DNA of 64,000 nucleotides from Pseudomonas sp. MRSN 12121 (GCF_000931465.1 NZ_CP010892.1:5975388-6039387), one strand, 5' to 3'. Shown: positions 50,170 to 59,257, numbered from the stretch's first letter. The notes: generated by a model from the sequence alone, not told the origin. Numbers and translations: made by a program.

Positions 50170-51090
50170 ATGCCACTGCCGCTGATCTATCACGACGACT
50201 ACAGCCCCGAGTTTCCGCCGGAACACCGCTTTCCCATGGACAAGTTCCGCCTGCTGCGCGATCACCTGGTGGACAGCGGCCTGACCCGCGATGCCGACCT
50301 GCTGCGCCCGCAACTGTGCCCGGCAGAGATTCTCGCCCTGGCCCACGACCCTGGGTATATCGAACGCTACATGGCCGGCGAGTTGTCGCGCGAAGACCAA
50401 CGGCGCCTCGGCCTGCCCTGGAGCGAAGCCCTGGCCCGGCGCACCGTGCGCGCGGTCGGCGGCTCGCTGCTGGCCGCCGAACAGGCCCTGGAACATGGCC
50501 TGGCCTGCCATCTGGCCGGCGGCACCCATCACGCCCACTACGATCACCCGGCGGGCTTCTGCATCTTCAACGACCTGGCGGTGATCAGCCATTACCTGCT
50601 GGCGGCCGGTCGGGTCGGCCGGGTGCTGATCTTCGACTGCGACGTGCACCAGGGCGACGGCACCGCGCGGATTCTCGAACATACCCCGGACGCCGTGACC
50701 GTCTCGCTGCACTGCGAGAAGAATTTTCCCGCACGCAAGGCCACCAGCGACTGGGACATCCCCTTGCCGATGGGCATGGGCGACGCCGACTACCTGAAGG
50801 TGGTGGACGACGCCCTCAATTACCTGCTGCCGCTGTACCAGCCCGACCTGGTGCTGTACGACGCCGGCGTGGACGTGCACCGCGACGATGCCCTGGGCTA
50901 CCTCAAGCTCACCGACCAGGGCGTTGCCGCCCGCGACGAACAGGTGATGCGCCATTGCCTGGGCCGCGACATCCCGGTGCTCGGGGTGATCGGCGGCGGC
51001 TACAGCAAGGATCGCCAGGCCCTGGCCCGTCGCCACGGCATCCTCCATCACAGCGCACAGCGGGTGTGGACGTCATCAGGTTGTCACTGA
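50170..51090 (+). CDS. HDAC-superfamily deacetylase (AcuC/class IV-like)
   Basis: 306 residues, the arginase/deacetylase fold. The histidine pair lies in GGTHHAHYDHPAGFCIFND, zinc ligands in FDCDVHQGDGTA and LYDAGVDVHRDD, and the glycine loop in GVIGGGYSKD. Such bacterial enzymes remove acetyl or acyl groups from lysines or polyamine-like substrates. The divergent neighbour is a GNAT acetyltransferase. The 650-base gap after it holds the repeat array. Confidence 0.9.
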   Translation: MPLPLIYHDDYSPEFPPEHRFPMDKFRLLRDHLVDSGLTRDADLLRPQLCPAEILALAHDPGYIERYMAGELSREDQRRLGLPWSEALARRTVRAVGGSLLAAEQALEHGLACHLAGGTHHAHYDHPAGFCIFNDLAVISHYLLAAGRVGRVLIFDCDVHQGDGTARILEHTPDAVTVSLHCEKNFPARKATSDWDIPLPMGMGDADYLKVVDDALNYLLPLYQPDLVLYDAGVDVHRDDALGYLKLTDQGVAARDEQVMRHCLGRDIPVLGVIGGGYSKDRQALARRHGILHHSAQRVWTSSGCH

Positions 51091-51200
51091 AATCTGGGCC
51101 CTTACCCACACGGACTGTGGAGCCGCCTGTGGATAACCTGAGCGCAAGCGGCTACAGGCCATAGAAACCGGGCGCTGCAAGCGACTGTTCATTTTTTGCC
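51083..51200 (+). repeat. Direct repeat copy 1 of 3 with DnaA box
   Basis: A perfect DnaA box (TGTGGATAA, inverse of TTATCCACA) is at 51128-51136; a degenerate box TGTGGAGCC begins exactly 12 bp earlier (51116). This copy also has TTACCCACA (51102-51110), a one-mismatch box in the opposite direction. It is followed by AGCGCAAGCGGCTACAGGCC and a T-rich tract ending near 51198. Its first bases overlap the 3' end of the deacetylase gene. Confidence 0.85.
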
Positions 51201-51297
51201 CAGCCACTGGACGGGGCCACCGGCCAGGCGGGTCAACGCGATCGGGTTGTCGCCGGCCGGCCCCACCATAGCGGCGACCGAGACGTGTCATCACGCC

Positions 51298-51418
51298 GTC
51301 ATCAAGGTGTGGGCGCCTTACCCCCAATCTCTGTGGAACCGCTTGTGGATAACCTGCGTGCAAGCGGCTACAGGCCATGTGGGATAAGCCTTGCAGGCAG
51401 GTGGTCATTTTCTGATCA
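51298..51418 (+). repeat. Direct repeat copy 2 of 3 with DnaA box
   Basis: Begins GTCATCAAGGTGTGG, contains TTACCCCCAATC, TGTGGAACC (51332) and the perfect DnaA box at 51344-51352, then GCGTGCAAGCGGCTACAGGC and TCATTTTCTGATCA. The box lies 216 bp after that of copy 1. Confidence 0.88.
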
Positions 51419-51522
51419 AGGCCCCGGACACCGGCAAATACCAGGAAACAGGAACGCCGGCCAGGCAGGCTTGCGGAGCTTTCGCCATCGGCGGAAACGA
51501 CTATGAAAGCCTTCATCGAACG

Positions 51523-51642
51523 GTCATCAAGCTGTGGACGGCTTACCCCCAATCCCTGTGGAGCCGCTTGTGGATAACCTGCGTGCAAGCGGCTGCAAGC
51601 CACGGCAAACAAGCCTTGCAGAGCAGCGCTCAGTTTTTGATC
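51523..51642 (+). repeat. Direct repeat copy 3 of 3 with DnaA box
   Basis: Begins GTCATCAAGCTGTGG, contains TTACCCCCAATC, TGTGGAGCC (51557) and the perfect DnaA box at 51569-51577, then GCGTGCAAGCGGCTGCAAGC and CAGTTTTTGATCA. Copies 2 and 3 are clearly more alike than either is to copy 1. The box lies 225 bp after that of copy 2. Confidence 0.88.
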
Positions 51643-51738
51643 AGCCGTCATGAAACGCCCTGCGACACCCGTGGAGCCTTGGCGCTGGCCCGGCCTCGGG
51701 TAGAATGCCCGGCTTATTCCGCCACGCCGCCGCTCGCC

Positions 51739-52980
51739 ATGACCCTATCCAGCCCCGCCCTGCCCCACCACGTCGCCATTATCGGTGGCGGCCCCGCCGG
51801 CCTGATGGCGGCCGAAGTGCTGAGCCTGGCCGGCGTGCGGGTCGAGCTCTACGACAGCATGCCCTCGGTCGGCCGCAAATTCCTGCTGGCCGGGGTCGGC
51901 GGGATGAACATCACCCATTCCGAGCCCTACCCGGCCTTTGTTTCGCGCTATGCCGAGCGTGCGCCGCAGATCGCCCCGCTGTTGCGCGAGTTCGGCAGCG
52001 AGGCCTTGTGCCAATGGATTCACGGCCTGGGCATCGACACCTTCGTCGGCACCTCGGGCCGGGTGTTCCCCACCGACATGAAAGCCGCGCCGCTGCTGCG
52101 TGCCTGGCTCAAGCGCCTGCGCGACGCCGGCGTGGTTATCCACACCCGCCATCGCTGGCTCGGCTGGAACGCCGATGGCAGCCTGCGCATCCGGGGCCCG
52201 GAAGGTGAAAAGCCGGTTCGGACCGATGCCCTGTTGCTGGCGCTGGGCGGCGGCAGCTGGGCGCGCCTGGGATCGGACGGGGCCTGGATGCTGGCCCTGG
52301 AACAACGCGGTATCCGGCTGGCGCCCCTGCAACCGAGCAACTGCGGGTTCGAGGTGGCGGACTGGAGCGACCTGCTGCGCAGCAAGTTTGCCGGCGCCCC
52401 GCTGAAGAACGTGGCCATCGGCCTGGACGACGATACCCCACGCCTGGGCGAATGCGTGATCACCACCACGGGAATCGAGGGCAGCCTGATCTACGCACTG
52501 TCGGCGCCGATTCGCGAGGCCATCAATCGCCACGGCTCGGCCACCGTGCATATCGACCTACTGCCGTCCATGCCCCGCGAGCGGGTCGAAGCGGCGCTGG
52601 GCAAGCCGCGGGGGTCGCGCTCCATGGCCAAGCACCTGCACAGCCAGGTGGGCATCGACGGCGTGAAGGCCGCGCTGCTGCGCGAACTGGCCGCCGCCGA
52701 AGCCTTCGCCGACCCGGCGCTGCTGGCCAGGGCGATCAAGGCCCTGCCGCTGACGCTGGTGAAAACCCGGCCGCTGGACGAGGCCATCAGCAGCGCCGGC
52801 GGCGTGACGTTCGAGGCCATGGATCAGCGCTTGATGCTCAAGCAACTGCCCGGGGTGTTCTGCGCCGGGGAGATGCTCGACTGGGAAGCGCCCACCGGCG
52901 GCTACCTGCTCACGGCCTGTTTTGCCAGCGGACGGGCGGCGGGGCTGGGCCTGCTCGAGTGGTTGCAATACAAGGCCTGA
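51739..52980 (+). CDS. HI0933/BaiN-family NAD(P)/FAD-dependent flavoprotein
   Basis: 413 residues. FAD motif VAIIGGGPAGLMAAEVLSLAG, then GRKFLLAGVGGMNITHSEP, the family hallmark (GrKxxxSGgGrcN-like), and GVFCAGEMLDWEAPTGGYLL at the C-terminus. Members include the BaiN reductase; most are uncharacterised. The ATG at 51739 is the family start; the frame runs open upstream through the repeat array but that part is non-coding in character. Confidence 0.88.
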   Translation: MTLSSPALPHHVAIIGGGPAGLMAAEVLSLAGVRVELYDSMPSVGRKFLLAGVGGMNITHSEPYPAFVSRYAERAPQIAPLLREFGSEALCQWIHGLGIDTFVGTSGRVFPTDMKAAPLLRAWLKRLRDAGVVIHTRHRWLGWNADGSLRIRGPEGEKPVRTDALLLALGGGSWARLGSDGAWMLALEQRGIRLAPLQPSNCGFEVADWSDLLRSKFAGAPLKNVAIGLDDDTPRLGECVITTTGIEGSLIYALSAPIREAINRHGSATVHIDLLPSMPRERVEAALGKPRGSRSMAKHLHSQVGIDGVKAALLRELAAAEAFADPALLARAIKALPLTLVKTRPLDEAISSAGGVTFEAMDQRLMLKQLPGVFCAGEMLDWEAPTGGYLLTACFASGRAAGLGLLEWLQYKA

Positions 52981-52995
52981 GCCCGGCGCGAACCC

Positions 52996-53159
52996 TGTAG
53001 CCGCTGCCGAGCGCAGCGAGGCTGCGATCGAGGTGGACGGCATTCCGGCGCAGTCCTCACAAGGCCCTGTGCATGCGGTTTGCCAGGGGGAATGGGGTAT
53101 CAGCCGTTGCGGCCGCTGCGCGCCCGATCGCAGCCTCGCGGGCTCGGCAGCGGCTACAG
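52996..53159. repeat. REPIN (GCCGCTGCCGAGC type)
   Basis: TGTAGCCGCTGCCGAGCGCA... from 52996 and its inverse ...CTCGGCAGCGGCTACAG ending 53159, about 95 bases apart, between convergent genes. Confidence 0.88.
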
Positions 53160-53167
53160 AGGCGGCG

Positions 53168-54502
53168 TTACGGCTTGCGCTTGCGCGGGCCGGTGTTGAA
53201 GGCCGGGACCTTGCGCACCGGCTTGACCGCCGGGGCCTCGGCCACTTCGCCGCTGTCCACCCACTTGCCCAGGTTGCGCTTGCCGCCACCGCCGGAGGTC
53301 TTGGGCTTCTTCGGTTTTTTCGGTTTCTTGACCACCTGGCCGCTGGCGTCGGTTTCCGGCACGCGGTGGTCCGGGATGAAGTCCGGCTCGTCGTGCCGCT
53401 TCAGCGTCTGGCGGGTCAGCACCTCGATGGCCGACAACAGGTTCACCTCATCGGCGCACACCAGCGAGATCGCCTCGCCGCTGGCCCCGGCGCGGCCGGT
53501 GCGACCGATCCGGTGGACGTAATCCTCGGCGACGATCGGCAGGTCGAAGTTGACCACCAGCGGCAGGTCTTCGATGTCCAGGCCACGGGCCGCCACGTCG
53601 GTGGCCACCAGGATCTGGATCTCACTGGCCTTGAACCGGTCGAGCGCGCGCTGGCGGGTGGCCTGGGGCTTGTCGCCATGAATGCCATCGGCATTCACGC
53701 CCTGGCCTTGCAGGCGCTCCACCAGCGCGTCCACGCCGTTGCGGGTCTTGGCGAATACCAGCACCTGCTTCCAGCGGTGCTTGCGCAGCAGGTGGCTGAA
53801 CAGCTCCGGCTTGCGCTTCTTGTCCACCGTCACTATCCACTGCTTGACGGTGCTGGCGGCGACGTTGCGCGGGCTGACTTCAATGCTCAGCGGGTCGTTG
53901 AGCATCTGCCCGGCCAGCAGGCGGATGGCGTCGGAGAAAGTCGCCGAGAACAGCAGGGTCTGGCGCTTTTTCGGCAGCGCCGCGTAGATGTCCTTCAGTT
54001 CTTCGGAGAAGCCCAGGTCGAGCATGCGGTCGGCTTCGTCCAGCACCAGGGTCTGCAACTGGCTGAACTTCACCGCGTTCTGCCGGTACAGGTCGAGCAG
54101 GCGCCCCGGTGTCGCCACTAGCAGGTCGATGCCCTTGCGCAGCTTCATCATCTGCGGGTTGATGCTGACGCCGCCGTACACCGCATAGGTGCTCAACGGC
54201 AGGTGTTCGGCGTACTGGCGCACGCTTTCGTGAACCTGCTCGGCCAGCTCGCGGGTCGGCACCAGGATCAGCGCGCGCACCGAGTTGCTGGCCACTTTCG
54301 GCCCTTCCATCGTCAGCGATTGCAGGAGCGGCAAGGCGAAGCCGGCGGTCTTGCCGGTGCCGGTCTGCGCCGCGGCCATCAGGTCGCGACCGCCCAGCAC
54401 CGCCGGGATGGCTTGCGCCTGCACCGGTGTCGGGGTCTGGTAGCCAAGCGTTTCGAGGGCGCGCAGCAAGGGTTCGATCAGGCCAAGAGTGGCGAATGTC
54501 AT
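53168..54502 (-). CDS. rhlE: DEAD-box ATP-dependent RNA helicase (RhlE-like)
   Basis: 444 residues. Motifs in order: Q motif (FATLGLIEPLLRALETLGYQTPTPVQ in part), I AQTGTGKT, Ia PTRELAEQV, II DEAD in VLDEADRMLDLGF, III SATF, V ARGLDIEDLP, VI HRIGRTGRAG. A basic C-terminal tail (KKPKKPKKPK, KPVRKVPAFNTGPRKRKP) likely binds RNA. It unwinds RNA in ribosome assembly or decay. The RhlE subgroup fits best by length and tail. The family start MTFATLGL was chosen; no strong ribosome site is visible. Confidence 0.92.
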   Translation of the reverse strand: MTFATLGLIEPLLRALETLGYQTPTPVQAQAIPAVLGGRDLMAAAQTGTGKTAGFALPLLQSLTMEGPKVASNSVRALILVPTRELAEQVHESVRQYAEHLPLSTYAVYGGVSINPQMMKLRKGIDLLVATPGRLLDLYRQNAVKFSQLQTLVLDEADRMLDLGFSEELKDIYAALPKKRQTLLFSATFSDAIRLLAGQMLNDPLSIEVSPRNVAASTVKQWIVTVDKKRKPELFSHLLRKHRWKQVLVFAKTRNGVDALVERLQGQGVNADGIHGDKPQATRQRALDRFKASEIQILVATDVAARGLDIEDLPLVVNFDLPIVAEDYVHRIGRTGRAGASGEAISLVCADEVNLLSAIEVLTRQTLKRHDEPDFIPDHRVPETDASGQVVKKPKKPKKPKTSGGGGKRNLGKWVDSGEVAEAPAVKPVRKVPAFNTGPRKRKP

Positions 54503-54808
54503 GGGGGATACCGTAAGGAGAATGTCAGCGCAGGTGTGCAATGGCCGGCAGTTTACCCTAATCGCCCGCTGTTCTTCTCGCACCACGGCCTGCCAGCCGT
54601 CCTGGCACGCAGCACAGGCACAGGCGCCGCACGCCGGGCCCCGCGCCGCTTCGGACAGGTACGAAAAGCCGCCGCCTCGATATACAGGCCAATGACCCTG
54701 CGCCTATGATCGCGGCCGCCGGCACACCTCCTACTTATCACTTACCAGCACAGGCACCCTGTCGATCCCGGTCGGCCGGGCCGCATCCGTGCTGCCTCAG
54801 GAATGGTT

Positions 54809-57679
54809 ATGCCTCGCTTCAGATTGAACGCGCTGTCCCGCGCCCACCGCCTTTATCGCGCCAGCCTCGCCGCGGCCGTGCTGCTGCCGCTGAGCGGCGA
54901 CCTGCTGGCCCAGCAAGCGCCGAACACCCCGAACGAAAGCGTCCTCAGCGGGCACTTTCTCAACCTCCAGGCCCTCGTACCGGGCGCCCGCAGCATGGCC
55001 GAAGTCGGCACCGAGCGCCTGCGCCAGGAAACCGGCCTGAGCATCCGCAGCGTCGCGCCAGCCACGGCCGAGGGCTACAAGGACCTCAAGGTGGTGGTCG
55101 GCAAGACCCGCAGCCGCAGCCAGCAGGCGGACGACGAAATGATCGTCGCCAGCCGCCCCGACGGCAGCTTCGTCGCCCTGTTGCCGCAAGCCAACGCGAT
55201 GATCCGCGGCACCGCCGACGGCCAGCAGTCGCTGCTGCGCTTCGATGGCCCGCAACGCCCGGCCCATGCCCCGGATGCCCTAGAAGCCCCGGTCAAGGAA
55301 CTGCCCAACCTGCTCGAATCCCGCAGCGGCCAGCGCAGCTACCAGCTCGACCGCAGCGCCAACGGCGACATCCTCATCGACCTGCTGGCAGGCTTCTCGA
55401 CGAGCTCGGCGGCGTTCATCGGCGACCCCGAAGCCTACGCGGCGGCGCAGGTGGCGGCGATCAACCGCTCCGTGCAGCAGTCGCTGGTCCAGGGCGTGCG
55501 GGTACGCCTGGTCGGCACCCAGGTGGTGAGCACCGACATGCCGATCACCACCGGCTCCCTGAGCCAGGTCAGCACGCTGTTCGCCGACGGCATCAAGCAG
55601 TACAGCCCGGACCTGGTCGCCAGCTTCGTGCGCGGCGTGCCCGGCCAGGACACGGCGGTCGGCTGGGCCTACGTCAATGGTCGTTATTCGATCAACTACA
55701 TCAACGGTCCGACCGTGCTGCGCCATGAAATGGCGCACAACGTCGGCGGCAGCCACTGCTCGGACGGCAAGAGCTACCGCTTCGGCTACAACAACGGCCG
55801 GGTCGGCACCATCCTCTGCGGCAACCAGGTGCCCTACTACTCCAACCCGGACCTCAAGGACCAGCAGGGCGTGCCGCTGGGCGACGAGAAAACCGCGAAC
55901 ATGGCGCGGGTCTGGCGGGAAAACGCGGCGAAAATCTCCGCCTACGCCCCGGCCGTGGTGCCCCAGGCCGACGAACGGGCGACCTCGTTGCTGGAGCAGT
56001 CCGTCACCCTGGCCAAGGACCAGATCCGCTACTTCCCCCTGGACGTGCCCGCCGGCACCCGGCGCCTGGTATTCAGCGCGAGCCTGGGCCCGAAGAGCGA
56101 GGGCTCGGGCAAGTTCCAACTGCTGCTCAAGCATGGCGCCCAGCCAACGGTCGCTGACTACGACTACCGCTCGCTGGAAAACAACGGCGTAGCCCTGGGA
56201 GTCAACGACCCGCAACCCGGTCGCTGGTACCTGGCGATACGCGCGGAAAAGAACAAGGCCGCGCCCGACATCACCCTCGAAGGCCAGGCCTTCGCCGCCG
56301 TGGAAGAAACCGTCACCGCCCGCTACATCCGCCTGGTGGCCAACTCCTCGGTGGACGGCAAGGACAGCGCCAGCATCGCCGAGCTGCACCTGGCCGATGC
56401 CCGTGGCAAATCCCTGCCGCGCAGCTGGCGCATCCATTCCGCCAGCAGCACCCAGGCCGGGGCGCCCGGCAGCAACATCATCGACGGCAACACCAAGTCT
56501 TTCTGGGCTTCCGCCCCCGGCGCCGCGTATCCCCATCAACTGGTGATCGACCTGGGTACCGAGGCCCGCTTCTCGCAGCTGCACTACCTGCCCCGCCAGG
56601 ACCAGGGCCTCAGTGGCAACATCAAGGCTTACCAGGTGTATGGCGGCGCCGGCCCGGACGGTCCGTGGACATTGCTCGCCGACGGCGAATTCAGCGCCGA
56701 CAACGAGGTCAAGTCCGCCGCGCTCAAGCCGGTCGAGGCCAGCCTGCCGCCCGTGGCGGTGATCTCCGGCCAGGCCGAAGCCCAGGCCGGCCAGCAGGTG
56801 CTGCTGGACGCTTCCGCCTCCAGCGATCCGCAAGGCCATGCCCTGAGTTTCGCCTGGGAAGCCACGCCGGCCCTGGACTTCACCTTCGACGGGCCGCGCC
56901 TGAGCTTCGTCGCCCCCGAGCTGGGCAGCGACACCCGCTACCAGTTCACCCTGAAACTGAGCAACGGCAAGCAGGGCAACAGCGCCAGCCATGACGTGCT
57001 GGTCAAGGCCAGCGGCAACGGCGCCAGTTGCAAAGCCCCATGGGACGCCACCAAGACCTACACGGAAAAGCACGAAGTGCAGCACAAGGGCCGCCAGTAC
57101 ATGGCCCGCTGGTGGGTCCAGGGCAGCGAGCCGGGCAACCCGGCCTTCACTGGCGCCGACGGCAGCGGCAAGGTCTGGAAGGACCTGGGGCCGTGCGACG
57201 GCGACGCACCGGTCGAACCGCCCGTGGCGAACATCAGCGGCGTGGCACAGGCCAAGGCCGGCGAACAGGTACGGCTCGATGCCTCGGCGTCCAGCGACCC
57301 GGCGGGCCTGCCCCTGGAATATCACTGGAGTGTGACCCCGAGCCTGAGCTTCCAGGCCAATGGGCCACAGCTGACGTTCATCGCGCCGAAGAACGCCCAG
57401 GACACCCGCTACCGCTTCAGCCTTGAGCTGAGCAACGGCCATCACAGTGTGCTCAGCGAGCACAGCGTGCAGGTCAGCGCCGACGGCGGCGGCCAACCCG
57501 GCACCTGCCAGGGGCCGTGGAACGCCAGGAACGCCTACGTGACCGGCAACAAGGTCAGCCACAACGGCCACTTCTACACCGCGCGCTGGTGGACCCAGGG
57601 CAACGAGCCGGGCAACCCGGCGTACACCGGTGGCGAAGGCAGTGGCAAGGTCTGGCGCGACGAAGGCGCCTGCAACTGA
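54809..57679 (+). CDS. Secreted metzincin metalloprotease with PPC-like, discoidin, PKD and chitin-binding-type domains
   Basis: 956 residues. Signal peptide (HRLYRASLAAAVLLPLSGDL, cleavage near LLA-QQ), pro-region to about 165, and a catalytic domain with the metzincin zinc motif HEMAHNVGGSH (His306, Glu307, His310, His316). After TIL, where relatives usually have a Met-turn TIM, comes YYSNPD. Then an apparent PPC domain (about 393-495), F5/8 discoidin domain (505-628), PKD (650-735), CBM5/12-like module (741-795, PWDATKTYTEKHEVQHKGR in part, ARWWVQGSEPGNP), a second PKD (804-890) and a second CBM5/12-like module (899-956). The start at 54809 has AGGA at the right distance. It probably attacks host or chitin-associated proteins; no secretion genes adjoin it. 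Confidence 0.88.
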   Translation: MPRFRLNALSRAHRLYRASLAAAVLLPLSGDLLAQQAPNTPNESVLSGHFLNLQALVPGARSMAEVGTERLRQETGLSIRSVAPATAEGYKDLKVVVGKTRSRSQQADDEMIVASRPDGSFVALLPQANAMIRGTADGQQSLLRFDGPQRPAHAPDALEAPVKELPNLLESRSGQRSYQLDRSANGDILIDLLAGFSTSSAAFIGDPEAYAAAQVAAINRSVQQSLVQGVRVRLVGTQVVSTDMPITTGSLSQVSTLFADGIKQYSPDLVASFVRGVPGQDTAVGWAYVNGRYSINYINGPTVLRHEMAHNVGGSHCSDGKSYRFGYNNGRVGTILCGNQVPYYSNPDLKDQQGVPLGDEKTANMARVWRENAAKISAYAPAVVPQADERATSLLEQSVTLAKDQIRYFPLDVPAGTRRLVFSASLGPKSEGSGKFQLLLKHGAQPTVADYDYRSLENNGVALGVNDPQPGRWYLAIRAEKNKAAPDITLEGQAFAAVEETVTARYIRLVANSSVDGKDSASIAELHLADARGKSLPRSWRIHSASSTQAGAPGSNIIDGNTKSFWASAPGAAYPHQLVIDLGTEARFSQLHYLPRQDQGLSGNIKAYQVYGGAGPDGPWTLLADGEFSADNEVKSAALKPVEASLPPVAVISGQAEAQAGQQVLLDASASSDPQGHALSFAWEATPALDFTFDGPRLSFVAPELGSDTRYQFTLKLSNGKQGNSASHDVLVKASGNGASCKAPWDATKTYTEKHEVQHKGRQYMARWWVQGSEPGNPAFTGADGSGKVWKDLGPCDGDAPVEPPVANISGVAQAKAGEQVRLDASASSDPAGLPLEYHWSVTPSLSFQANGPQLTFIAPKNAQDTRYRFSLELSNGHHSVLSEHSVQVSADGGGQPGTCQGPWNARNAYVTGNKVSHNGHFYTARWWTQGNEPGNPAYTGGEGSGKVWRDEGACN

Positions 57680-57726
57680 GGGTCCGGGCGAACGCGGCGC
57701 GTCCGCCCGGTTTTCACGACAACCGC

Positions 57727-57747
57727 GACCGCCTGCCTCAGGCGGTC
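57727..57747. terminator. Hairpin at the convergent ends of the protease and yedA genes
   Basis: GACCGCCTG (57727-57735) and CAGGCGGTC (57739-57747), three-base loop, followed on the plus strand by GTTTCTT. It includes the yedA stop codon. Confidence 0.65.
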
Positions 57748-58643
57748 GTTTCTTGCGCCAGTTTCGGCTTGCGCCATTGCGGCAGGCCGATCAACACCAC
57801 GGCGCTGATGATCACCACCATCGCCAGGGCTTCTTCCAGGCCGATGGTCTCGCCGACGAACACTATCCCCAACAGCACCGCCACCGCCGGATTGACGTAG
57901 GCATAGCTGGTGGCCGCCGCCGGACGCACATGCTTGAGCAGGTACATGTAGGCGTTGAAGGCGATGATCGAACCGAACCCGATCAGGTACGCCAGGGCCG
58001 CCCAGCCTTCCAGGGGAGGCATCGCGACCAGTTGCTCGCCGCTCAGCCAGCTGCCGATCAGCAGCACCACGCCGCCCACCAGCATCTCGGCGGCGCTGGC
58101 CATCGCGCCCTGGGGCAGCGGCAGGTGCTTGCTCCACACCGAACCGAAGGCCCAGGCCGCCGCCGCGAACACCAGCAGGGCCGCGCCGGTGGGGCTCGAT
58201 TGCAGGTTGGAACCGAGGTTGAGCATGGCGATGCCGATCAGTCCGAGGACGATCCCGGCCCATTCCAGGCGGGTATTGCGCGCGCCCCAGAAGTAACCGC
58301 ACAGCAGGGTGAACAGCGGCACGGTGGCCACCGCCAGCGCCGCCACCCCGGATGCCACGCCCATATGCTCGGCAACCGTGACCGCACCGTTGCCGCAGCT
58401 CAGCAGCAGGATGCCGATCACCCCCGCGGCCTTCCATTGCGGCCAGGTCGGCGCCGGCACGCCGCGCCAGCGCAGAAAGCCATACATCAGGGTGCCGGCG
58501 ATGACGAAACGGATCCCGCCAAGCATCAGCGGCGGCCAGTATTCGACACCGATGCGGATCACCAGGTAGGTCGACCCCCAGATCACATACAAGGCAAAAA
58601 AGGCGGCAATCAGGGGCAAGGGAAAACGGCGTAGGCCAGGCAT
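57738..58643 (-). CDS. yedA: EamA/DMT-family transporter (YedA-like)
   Basis: 301 residues, ten helices in two EamA repeats. The N-terminal YVIWGSTYLVIRIGVEYWPP and SWSxxHLPLPQG-like centre (VWSKHLPLPQGAMASAAEML) are characteristic of YedA. It likely exports an amino acid or related metabolite. It is divergent from an Lrp-type regulator, a common pairing for amino-acid exporters. Confidence 0.88.
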   Translation of the reverse strand: MPGLRRFPLPLIAAFFALYVIWGSTYLVIRIGVEYWPPLMLGGIRFVIAGTLMYGFLRWRGVPAPTWPQWKAAGVIGILLLSCGNGAVTVAEHMGVASGVAALAVATVPLFTLLCGYFWGARNTRLEWAGIVLGLIGIAMLNLGSNLQSSPTGAALLVFAAAAWAFGSVWSKHLPLPQGAMASAAEMLVGGVVLLIGSWLSGEQLVAMPPLEGWAALAYLIGFGSIIAFNAYMYLLKHVRPAAATSYAYVNPAVAVLLGIVFVGETIGLEEALAMVVIISAVVLIGLPQWRKPKLAQETTA

Positions 58644-58804
58644 GGAAAGCTCGACGGGCAGGCAAGGGAGAGGCTTATTCTAGAAAGCCGGCAGGCGGAA
58701 CTTAAGTTACAAAACCTGTTTAAAGCGCCAGTACACTTTTCAATGCACGGAGATTATGGCTATAACCCATGTTTTCGAAAGCCGCTGCGTTTGGAAGCCT
58801 TATC

Positions 58805-59257
58805 ATGGACAAATATGACCGCATGCTCCTCGCGGCCCTGCTGGAAAACGGCCGGGCGAGCTACGCCGAACTGGCGCGCAAGGTGAATCTCTCCGCCCCG
58901 GCCGTGGCCGAGCGGGTGGCCAAGCTGGAAGCCAGCGGCGTCATCACCGGCTACCAGGCCAAGGTCGACCTGGCCAGGCTCGGCCTGCCGATCCAGTGCG
59001 TGATCGAACTGCGCATGGCCCAGCACGGCAACCAGAAGGCCTACGACGAACTGAGCCGGATCCCGCAACTGACCGAGTGCCACCGGGTCACCGGCGATCC
59101 GTGCGTGATCATGCGCGCCGCCGTGGGTTCGATGCCTGAATTGGAAGAGCTGATCAATCGCGTCGCCCAGTTCGGTTTCAGCAAGACTTCGATCGTGCTC
59201 TCCAGCGCCATCGAGCAGCGCGTGCCCCTGGGACACCTGGAGAACAACGGCAAATAA
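58805..59257 (+). CDS. Lrp/AsnC-family transcriptional regulator
   Basis: 150 residues: helix-turn-helix (MDKYDRMLLAALLENGRASY, ELARKVNLSAPAVAERVAKLE in part) and a RAM effector domain (ECHRVTGDPCVIMRAAVGSM). GGAAG precedes the ATG; an upstream in-frame ATG at 58769 adds a non-family tail. It probably controls the divergent yedA gene in response to an amino acid. Confidence 0.92.
   Translation: MDKYDRMLLAALLENGRASYAELARKVNLSAPAVAERVAKLEASGVITGYQAKVDLARLGLPIQCVIELRMAQHGNQKAYDELSRIPQLTECHRVTGDPCVIMRAAVGSMPELEELINRVAQFGFSKTSIVLSSAIEQRVPLGHLENNGK

Noticed and set aside
51083..51642. The DnaA-box array as the chromosomal origin oriC
   Set aside because: No dnaA, dnaN, rpmH, gidA or parAB gene lies near, there is no extended AT-rich unwinding region, and only three perfect boxes are present on a long pitch.
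51076..51651. Minus-strand 191-codon open frame with three CSRLHAGYPQ-like repeats
   Set aside because: The protein repeats are simply the translation of the DNA repeat array; composition is not protein-like and the frame overlaps the 3' end of the deacetylase gene.
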